The translations under genes were made by a program, and so were the position numbers. From contig DATFWQ010000092.1 in NCBI GenBank assembly GCA_035259145.1, forward strand, positions 1 through 16,303: a DNA stretch of 16,303 nt, in the 5' to 3' direction. The notes below the pieces were generated by a model that was given only the letters and a program-made list of their open reading frames with translations, was not told the origin of the DNA and did not search any database. The stretch is from CF-161 sp035259145. GTDB taxonomy: Bacteria > Chloroflexota > Dormibacteria > Dormibacterales > Dormibacteraceae. Positions 7,200 through 12,552 of this stretch are shown one piece after another (the first letter of the stretch is position 1; the number at the start of each line of letters is the position of its first letter).

Positions 7200-7817
7200 G
7201 TGACCAGGGGAGTGGATCGCGCGGGCTCCGACTACGCTTCCCGAGAGGCGGCAACGCTCAATGAAGCGCTGGGCCGCCGTATTCGATCACTGCGGCTGGA
7301 GCGCTCCCTCACCCTGGAGGAGGTGGCTGCCCGAAGCGCCTGCAGCGTGGGCTCCCTGAGCCAGATCGAGAGGGGCATCGGCAATCCCTCCTTCAACACT
7401 CTGGTGAAAATCTCACACGCTCTCAACATCTCCGTCGGCCGTCTGCTGGAGACGACGAGCACGGTCCACCCGGTGGTACGCAGGGGTGAGCGCAAGAGGC
7501 TGGAAGGTATCCATCCTGCCGGCGTCGACATCGCGACCCTCTACGAGATGCTGACCCCAAGTCTCGATGGTGCGTTGGAGGTCCTTTACCTCGAGGTGCC
7601 ACCAGGCACCAGCACCGAGCCGACCCCGTTCGTCCACGAGGGCGAGGAGGTGGGCATCATCCTGGAGGGCGTCCACGAGGTGCATCTCGACGGCGAGGTC
7701 CACACGCTCCACGAGGGCGACACAATCACCTACAAGAGCACCATCCCGCACTGGTATCGGAATCCTGGCCCGGGAGTGGTGCGGGCCATCTGGATAATCA
7801 CGCCGCCGACGTGGTGA
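7200..7817 (+). CDS. XRE-family regulator with C-terminal cupin domain
   Basis: A 205-residue transcription factor. Residues 21-84 form an XRE-type helix-turn-helix: LGRRIRSLRLERSLTLEEVA, then SVGSLSQIERGIGNPSFNTL, with the usual LLE ending. Residues 125-203 form a cupin_2 barrel (VPPGTSTEPTPFVHEGEEVG, then ILEG, HEGDTITYKSTIPHWYRNPG), which normally senses a small ligand. The arrangement is that of PuuR- and MmfR-like XRE-cupin regulators. The GTG at 7200 was chosen because AAGGAG stands eight bases before it and the domain starts soon after. The open frame extends far upstream through the promoter and into the binding-protein gene, which is not credible. Divergent placement makes it the likely controller of the importer/CoA-transferase cluster, with the imported compound or a product as effector. 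Confidence 0.88.
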   Translation: MTRGVDRAGSDYASREAATLNEALGRRIRSLRLERSLTLEEVAARSACSVGSLSQIERGIGNPSFNTLVKISHALNISVGRLLETTSTVHPVVRRGERKRLEGIHPAGVDIATLYEMLTPSLDGALEVLYLEVPPGTSTEPTPFVHEGEEVGIILEGVHEVHLDGEVHTLHEGDTITYKSTIPHWYRNPGPGVVRAIWIITPPTW

Positions 7818-7869
7818 GGAGCGGCCCCTCCCAGGCGGCGATACGTGAGCAGCTCGGGCCGCCTCGTCA

Positions 7870-8256
7870 TTGCAACTCGACAGGCGAGGCCGTCGGCAAC
7901 GAGCGACACTTCTGGCTGGTTGCCCAGGGGAGGGGCCCTATGTACCCACCCGCAAGGGCCGCGAGCTTCGGCCGGTATTGGTCGCAATGATCGAGTGGGG
8001 CGACCGCTACTACTCGCCCAGGGGGCCTCCCGGCATCGTCCCCCACGACGGCTGCGGCGGCCACGTCACGTCCAGCCTCGTGTGTGACCCTTGCCTGCTG
8101 CAAGCGGCACGTGCAGCGGCCGACCGAGTCGCAAGGCTGCCGGCGAGCGCCGTCGATAAGGCGGTCGCCGAGAACCGCCTCGGGTTGTTAGATCTCTCGA
8201 TCCACTGGGACGAGCACCTGGAGCAGATAGAGAAGGCGATCGGCCGGGCTATCTAG
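7870..8256 (+). pseudogene. Truncated HxlR-family regulator remnant
   Basis: The middle of this open frame reads GPYVPTRKGRELRPVLVAMI, then EWGDRYYSPRGPPGI and CGGHVTSSLVCDPC. That is the second half of an HxlR-family regulator: the wing ending in 'TekGreL.pVL.a...WGdry', then the Cys-containing tail. The first half, with the conserved N-terminal Cys and the recognition helix, is missing. Only about 50 bases separate this frame from the upstream stop, too few to hold it. The only start available is a TTG without a ribosome site. The last 50 or so residues (to GLLDLSIHWDEHLEQIEKAI) are not typical of the family and may come from something else. I read it as a broken gene next to the intact HxlR gene on the opposite strand. 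A short expressed protein cannot be excluded. Confidence 0.6.
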
Positions 8257-8286
8257 TCACGGCGAGCCCCGACCGCGATCAGGATG

Positions 8287-8742
8287 TCAACGACGCCGCT
8301 CCCCAGGCTGGCGCTGCACCGAAATGTCGTCCACCGGGATCGCCGTATCGCATTCGGCGCACCAGGCCTTGACCGAAACCGAGTGGTCGGTCGTGCCGTG
8401 GCTCAGCCGGGTGGCGTCCTTGCCCGTGGTCCAGCGCTCGCCCCACGTCCGTATGGCGGCCAAGACGGTCATGAGGTCCCGTCCCTTTTCCGTCAAGACG
8501 TATTCATAGCGCTTGGAGGTCTCCGAGATGGGGCGCTTCTCAAAGATGCCCTCATCGACCAGCTTCCTCAGCCGCGCGGCCAGGATGTTGTCGGCGGCCC
8601 CAAGGGCTCGGAAGTCCTCGAAGCGCCGGGCGCCGCGGAAAGCATCGCGGACGATCAGGAGTGACCACCACTCGCCGAAGACGTCGAGGCTTCGTGCGAC
8701 CGGGCAGGGCAAAGGTAGATCGGAAAGGGGCCGCTTCTGCAT
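8287..8742 (-). CDS. HxlR-family transcriptional regulator
   Basis: A 151-residue winged-helix regulator of normal length. It carries the family phrases PLPCPVARSLDVFGEWWSLL (11-30), IVRDAFRGARRFEDF (30-44), NILAARLRKLVDEGIFEKRP (52-71) and YEYVLTEKGRDL (79-90). Cys13 sits where family members such as YodB, HypR and QorR keep their redox-sensing N-terminal Cys. A C-terminal CAEC pair (128 and 131) is extra. The ATG at 8740-8742 was preferred because the family's conserved block begins ten residues later. The open frame extends to 8808, but that part crosses the operator repeats and encodes no family sequence. No clear ribosome site precedes the ATG. It is divergent from a DHA2 exporter and probably represses it and itself, with electrophiles, quinones or a drug as signal. 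Confidence 0.9.
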   Translation of the reverse strand: MQKRPLSDLPLPCPVARSLDVFGEWWSLLIVRDAFRGARRFEDFRALGAADNILAARLRKLVDEGIFEKRPISETSKRYEYVLTEKGRDLMTVLAAIRTWGERWTTGKDATRLSHGTTDHSVSVKAWCAECDTAIPVDDISVQRQPGERRR

Positions 8743-8765
8743 GTGAGACCAGCGTAGAGCTTTGT

Positions 8766-8813
8766 CTTGCATTATGCAAGAGTTGCTGCTAGGGTTTTCT
8801 TGCATCATGCAAG
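8766..8813. promoter_or_regulatory. Twin palindromic operator over the exporter promoter
   Basis: Two perfect 7-base inverted repeats with one-base centres occur here: CTTGCAT-T-ATGCAAG at 8766-8780 and CTTGCAT-C-ATGCAAG at 8799-8813. Their centres are 33 bp apart, about three helical turns, so two dimers would bind the same face. On the plus strand TTGCAT (8767-8772) and TAGGGT (8790-8795) are 17 bp apart and make a usable -35/-10 pair for the exporter. The first repeat then covers the -35 box and the second covers the start point. On the minus strand CATAAT inside the first repeat could be the -10 of the HxlR gene. HxlR as the binder is inferred from position. Confidence 0.75.
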
Positions 8814-8857
8814 AGGTTGGGCGCCGGCCTCAGGCGACTGGATTTGGAGGAGTCCCG

Positions 8858-10531
8858 ATGAAGGCAAGTACCAGCACCAACGCCAGCGGCCGGAACCCCT
8901 GGCCGGCCCTGGTCGTCTTAGGCCTCGGCTTTTTCATGATCCTGCTGGACGGCGCGATTGTGAACGTGGCGGTTCCCACCATGGTCGCTTCCCTGCACGC
9001 CACCCTGGATCAGATCCTGTGGGTTCTCAACGCCTATCTGCTGGTTTTCGCGGCGCTCCTGATCACTGCAGGGCGCATCGGCGACATCGTTGGACCGCGC
9101 ACGATGTTCATCGCCGGACTCGCGATCTTCACGGTTGCGTCGGTCCTCTGCGGGCTATCCCAAGACGCCAACCAGCTGATCGCCGCGCGCGTTCTCCAGG
9201 GCGTCGGCGCCGCGACCATGTCGCCGCAGGTGCTGGTAATTGTCGCGGCGATCTTCCCCGCAGACCGACGCGGAGCCGCGCTCGGGGTCGTGGCATCCAT
9301 CACAGCACTGGCCGTGGTCGGTGGTCCTACGCTCGGCGGATTGCTGGTCACCTACGTCGACTGGCGCTGGATTTTCTACATCAATTTCCCAGTCGGAGTC
9401 GTCGGATTGGTGGCGTCGTTCGTGTTGGTTCCCGACTTCCGCCCTGGCCGTAGGCACCGCCTCGATCTCGTCGGCGTGGTTCTCGCTTCGCTCGGCCTCG
9501 CCGGGATTGCCTATGGCCTGATCGAGGGCCAGCGCTACGACTGGTCGACCATCGACGGCACCCTTGCGACGATCCCTGAAGTCATCGGCGGCGGCGTGCT
9601 GCTTCTGGTTGCGTTCTCTCTATGGCAGCGCACCCGCCAAGAGCCACTCGTTCCCCTAAGCCTTTTCGCCAACCGAGGCTACGTCGTCGCGACGTGGCTG
9701 GGCGCGCTGAGCTACTTCGGAACCCTGGGCTTTGGACTGGTCTTCACGATCTACTTCCAGTCGGTCCTGGGCATGTCAGCAGTCAGCGCGGGACTCACCA
9801 CGCTGCCTTTCGCGCTGTCGCTCGCCGTCGGGGCACCGATCGCGGGCCGGGTCACCGATCGTATCGGCGGCCGCTACGTGCTGACGCTTGGCTCCCTGTT
9901 GTATGGCATCGGGCTCGTCAGCTTCGCCCTCGTCTCGAGCACTACCGCAACCTGGCCGACCTTTGCACTCCCGTTCATCGTCGCTGGAGTTGGAATGGCT
10001 TTCCTTACCGCACCGTCGATGACCGTGGCCCTGCGAGACATCAAACCAGCGATGACAGGCGCCGCATCCGGTCTGTTCAACACGGGCCGCCAGGTGGGAG
10101 GCGCGATCGGCGCCGCGGTTGTCGGCGCCGTTCTACAGAACCGCCTTGTTTCGGCGATGCACGACAACGCGGTCGCCGATTCCGGTCAGTTGCCGGCCGG
10201 CGTGCGAGCCAACTTCATCAACTCGTTTGCCAGCACTGCCCACAGCGGACTCGAGGTGGGCCGCGGCCAGTCCGGTGGAGCCCAACTCCCTGCCGGAGTC
10301 TCGCCCGCGCTTGCCCAGCAGCTGCAGGGCATGATCCATGACGTTTTCGTCAACTCCTTCCTGACCGCCCTTCGGCCTGCCCTGTTCGTCCCGGCATTCG
10401 CGTTTGCGATCGGAGCGCTCACCTGTCTTCTGATCGCCGGTCGTCACTCGGTTGTATTGGCACCGGCCGCGACGCAGCCAACGACGGAACCGGCGCCGCC
10501 CGTAAGGGCGTCAGTTGAAAAACGGGCGTGA
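8858..10531 (+). CDS. MFS multidrug exporter, DHA2 (14-helix) family
   Basis: A 557-residue integral membrane protein, the size of EmrB/QacA-type proton-driven drug exporters. Features are Asp31 in the first helix (LLDGAIVNVAVPTM, the family's motif D1), a motif-A-like GRIGDIVGPRTMF at 72-84, the antiporter motif C with VVGGPTLGGLL around 153-163, and DWRWIFYINFPVG at 168-180. A long hydrophilic segment between about 450 and 500 precedes the final helix pair. The ATG at 8858 follows GGAGGAG by five bases. An upstream in-frame extension crosses the operator repeats and is discarded. It is divergently transcribed from the HxlR gene and probably de-repressed by that regulator's ligand. The cargo is unknown. 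The stop TGA is followed at once by a decayed sigma-factor fragment. Confidence 0.92.
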   Translation: MKASTSTNASGRNPWPALVVLGLGFFMILLDGAIVNVAVPTMVASLHATLDQILWVLNAYLLVFAALLITAGRIGDIVGPRTMFIAGLAIFTVASVLCGLSQDANQLIAARVLQGVGAATMSPQVLVIVAAIFPADRRGAALGVVASITALAVVGGPTLGGLLVTYVDWRWIFYINFPVGVVGLVASFVLVPDFRPGRRHRLDLVGVVLASLGLAGIAYGLIEGQRYDWSTIDGTLATIPEVIGGGVLLLVAFSLWQRTRQEPLVPLSLFANRGYVVATWLGALSYFGTLGFGLVFTIYFQSVLGMSAVSAGLTTLPFALSLAVGAPIAGRVTDRIGGRYVLTLGSLLYGIGLVSFALVSSTTATWPTFALPFIVAGVGMAFLTAPSMTVALRDIKPAMTGAASGLFNTGRQVGGAIGAAVVGAVLQNRLVSAMHDNAVADSGQLPAGVRANFINSFASTAHSGLEVGRGQSGGAQLPAGVSPALAQQLQGMIHDVFVNSFLTALRPALFVPAFAFAIGALTCLLIAGRHSVVLAPAATQPTTEPAPPVRASVEKRA

Positions 10532-10740
10532 GAAGGCCACCGCGACGGCGGAGAGGTCGGCCTTGCTGAGCTCGAACCTCTCGCCGAGAAACTCGACGCG
10601 TATCACCTGTTCCACGCGGCAAGAGCGGAGATAGAAATTTGGGCCGCGATGAGGATGCCCTGTCGTGCGAGCGGCGGGCCTTGCAGCTGACATCAAACCC
10701 CGCCGAGCGACGGCTGCTCGAGAGCAGGCTCGCCTGCTGA
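10532..10740 (+). pseudogene. ECF sigma factor C-terminal remnant, frameshifted
   Basis: Two frames together spell the end of an ECF sigma factor of the kind with a C-terminal helical-repeat domain (DUF6596, ECF42-like). From 10532 the first frame reads EVGLAELEPLAEKLDAYHLF then HAARAE, to about 10630. From 10639 another frame gives LGRDEDALSCERRALQLTSN and PAERRLLESRLAC, to the TGA at 10738-10740. In intact family members these pieces are continuous ('..YHlfHAtRAeLLRrLGR.deA...yeRAL.Lt.NPAERrlLe.RL'). So a small indel lies between about 10631 and 10638. Sigma regions 2 and 4 are absent and the remnant begins right at the exporter stop. No function is expected. The family call is from pattern memory, not a search. 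Confidence 0.62.
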
Positions 10741-10912
10741 CTTCATCGAACGGTTCATCGACAACTGCCGGGCCGAGGCTTGGTTCAAGGCCTTCCCGGC
10801 GAATGCGCCAGGAGTGGGGTGGTAGCCCGCGGTGTCCTTTTAGGCCACCGGGCTACGTCAGTTGTGTTGAAACGCAGCCGGCCATGTGCCGGTCAATCAG
10901 CAGGAGGTAGTC
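10741..10912 (+). other. Upstream region of the SDR gene with a bulged hairpin
   Basis: A strong inverted repeat lies at 10822-10856: GTAGCCCG, a two-base bulge, GTG, an 11-base loop TCCTTTTAGGC, then CAC and CGGGCTAC. A shorter one, CCGGC-5-GCCGG, lies at about 10878-10892, just before the AGGAGG ribosome site (10902-10907) of the SDR gene. The first could end transcripts coming from the exporter, though no T-run follows. Between 10741 and 10820 one frame reads FIERFIDNCRAEAWFKAFPA, protein-like but not assignable. Confidence 0.4.
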
Positions 10913-11707
10913 GTGGTCAACTCATCCAACCTGAAGGGAAAGCGAGCCCTCGTATTCGGTGCAGGCGGCTCGATCGGAGCCGCCATCGCGAGGGAGTTCG
11001 CCGCGCAGGGCGCGGAGGTGTTCCTCTCTGGCCGCACGAAATCCAAGGTGGAGGCTCTCGCCAAGGAGATCGATCCGACGGGCAAGCGCGCCCACGCCGC
11101 CCAGGTCGACGCCAACGATGAGGCTGCTGTGGCCGCCTACGTTGACGGGGTCGCCCGCGACACAGGTGGTGTCGACGTGGTTTTCAATGCGATCGGTCCG
11201 CGGCCACAGGAGTACGGCGGCGGCATTAACGCCCTCGACATCACGGTCGACCAGTACATGAATCCACTGATGAACGTGGTCCGCTCCCAGTTCATCACGG
11301 CCATGGCGGCGGCACGCCACATGAAAAAGCAGGGCTCGGGGGTGATCCTCTTCATAACCGGCAGCCCGGCTCGTCCACACACAGAGGGGGCGACCGCCAT
11401 CGGTGCCGCGTTCGCGTCGCTCGAGAACCTTGCCCGTCATCTGGCCATCGAGCTGAGCCCGGCCGGCATCCGGCCCATCTGTCTCCGCTCATCCGCCATG
11501 CCCGACACCAGGACGATTCAAGATGTCACGAGAAACATCGCCGCCGCGATGAGCGTCAGTGAGGATCAGGCCGCGCAGTTCCTCGCCAGCTCGACCATGC
11601 TGCGCGTCTCACCAACCACCGCGGACACCGCGAAGGTGGCGGCGTTCCTGGCCTCAGACAGTGCCAGGACGATCACCGGCACCCAGGTTATGAGCGAGAT
11701 CAGATGA
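10913..11707 (+). CDS. SDR-fold protein lacking the catalytic Tyr and Lys
   Basis: A 264-residue protein with the short-chain dehydrogenase/reductase fold. The nucleotide-binding segment is RALVFGAGGSIGAAIAREFA (11-30, GxGGSIG). FNAIG at 91-95 stands for the NNAG motif, and ITGSPA at 148-153 supplies the active-site Ser. In the helix where YxxxK is expected, the sequence is AIGAAFASLENLARHLAIEL, which puts Ile163 and Phe167 at the Tyr and Lys positions. The remainder (GIRPICLRSSAMPDT, VAAFLASDSARTITGTQVM) is ordinary SDR. It may bind NAD(P)(H) without classical catalysis, or use another chemistry. GTG at 10913 was chosen for AGGAGG five bases upstream; a GTG at 10886 is in frame but unsupported. 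It is convergent with the TetR gene, and its promoter and partners are unclear. Confidence 0.85.
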   Translation: MVNSSNLKGKRALVFGAGGSIGAAIAREFAAQGAEVFLSGRTKSKVEALAKEIDPTGKRAHAAQVDANDEAAVAAYVDGVARDTGGVDVVFNAIGPRPQEYGGGINALDITVDQYMNPLMNVVRSQFITAMAAARHMKKQGSGVILFITGSPARPHTEGATAIGAAFASLENLARHLAIELSPAGIRPICLRSSAMPDTRTIQDVTRNIAAAMSVSEDQAAQFLASSTMLRVSPTTADTAKVAAFLASDSARTITGTQVMSEIR

Positions 11708-11809
11708 GCCGGATCATCGTCTAGACGCTCGTATCAGCTGATGGGTGTTTGCCAACCCGCAGCTGGTCGCGAATCTGACCGGTTGCCACCAAGGTGTTCT
11801 CCCGGATCG

Positions 11810-12475
11810 TCAAGCTGAGTTACGCCGTTTCGCCCGTTGCTTGGTGCCAGCGACATCGGACTCACCTGCGGTCGCCCGGAGGCCATCGAAGACGACGGCG
11901 AGCAGGCGATCGGTGGCCTGCGGCTCGCGACGGAACTGCCTCACCACCTCGTACACGCCAACCACCAGGTTCATCACGTCATCGACCCGGACGTCCTTAC
12001 GCACAGCTCCCGCCGCCTGAGCTCTCCTGAGAAGTGCCTCGATCGCGCTGTTGAGCTCCTGAGCCACCTCAGGGTGGACCTGATGCAGGCTCTGTCCGCC
12101 GGCCGCCATGACCTCGATGAGGTCCTTCCTGGCCTGGAACTGGGCGCCCAGCCCTCGCAAATAGTCGAAGAGCGCAGCCGCCGGGTCGGCGACCTGAAGC
12201 AGACGCCTCGCCTCCTCAATCGATGCCCGGACCCGGTTCACCGCGACCGCCATGAAGAGGGCCTGTTTCGTCGGGAAGTGGCGGTAGAGGGTGCCGGGGC
12301 CGACGCCCGCCCGGCGCGCGATCTCGTCGATCGGGACGCCCATGCCTTCGGCGGCGAACACCTCGTCTGCGGTTCGCAAGACCAGCTCGCGGTTGCGCGC
12401 GGCGTCGGCGCGGAGGCGACCACCTTGCCTCTTGACAACCGGAGCGCGCGTTCCGTATTCTCTATCCGGAGCCAT
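11810..12475 (-). CDS. TetR/AcrR-family transcriptional regulator
   Basis: A 221-residue one-component repressor. After a basic N-terminal arm, the DNA-binding domain runs through LVLRTADEVFAAEGMGVPID (31-50) and the helix-turn-helix EIARRAGVGPGTLYRHFPTK (51-70), then QALFMAVA. The all-helical remainder, which would bind the ligand and dimerise, has no diagnostic motif, as is normal. It ends in a basic tail, TKQRAKRRNSA. The ATG at 12473-12475 is taken because the frame upstream runs antisense through the SDR gene. No strong ribosome site precedes it. The gene is divergent from the SDR/exporter operon, and its start codon lies inside the second of two tandem operator-like elements. It probably represses both directions. 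Confidence 0.9.
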   Translation of the reverse strand: MAPDREYGTRAPVVKRQGGRLRADAARNRELVLRTADEVFAAEGMGVPIDEIARRAGVGPGTLYRHFPTKQALFMAVAVNRVRASIEEARRLLQVADPAAALFDYLRGLGAQFQARKDLIEVMAAGGQSLHQVHPEVAQELNSAIEALLRRAQAAGAVRKDVRVDDVMNLVVGVYEVVRQFRREPQATDRLLAVVFDGLRATAGESDVAGTKQRAKRRNSA

Positions 12476-12482
12476 CGTTCCG
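12432..12482 (+). promoter_or_regulatory. SDR/exporter promoter with tandem operator elements
   Basis: TTGACA (12432-12437) and TATTCT (12456-12461), 18 bp apart, form the clearest sigma-70-type promoter of the window, reading towards the SDR gene. Two copies of CGGAGC-N3-CGTTCCG lie at 12440-12455 and 12467-12482, 27 bp apart. Each is followed by a related tail, (T)ATTCT(C)TAT. The first copy (CGGAGCGCGCGTTCCG) is a 14/16 palindrome that fills the spacer between the two promoter boxes. The second covers the TetR start codon. This layout fits repression by TetR. The binding itself is inferred. Confidence 0.7.
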
Positions 12483-12504
12483 ATTCTATGACAAGAGGAG
12501 GCGG

Positions 12505-12552
12505 ATGGCAGAGGACATCGAGGTCTGGAGGACGGAATGGAGGCGAGCATGA
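12505..12552 (+). CDS. Possible 15-residue leader peptide
   Basis: An ATG at 12505 follows AAGAGGAGGCGG, the best ribosome site in this leader. It opens a frame of 15 codons, MAEDIEVWRTEWRRA, ending in TGA at 12550-12552. The stop overlaps an in-frame ATG of the SDR gene (12549-12551) as ATGA, the usual coupling arrangement. It also runs across the SDR's other possible ATG at 12537. It contains two Trp and four Arg codons. It could be a translated leader that couples or tunes SDR expression, or simply chance. Confidence 0.35.
   Translation: MAEDIEVWRTEWRRA

Noticed and set aside
8743..8808. Longer HxlR start across the palindromes
   Set aside because: The extension (MMQENPSSNSCIMQ...) only translates the operator repeats. 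The conserved HxlR block begins shortly after the ATG at 8742.
10741..10820. Transposase fragment (FIERFIDNCRAEAWF)
   Set aside because: There is no DDE signature, terminal repeats or target duplications. The phrase is too short to assign.
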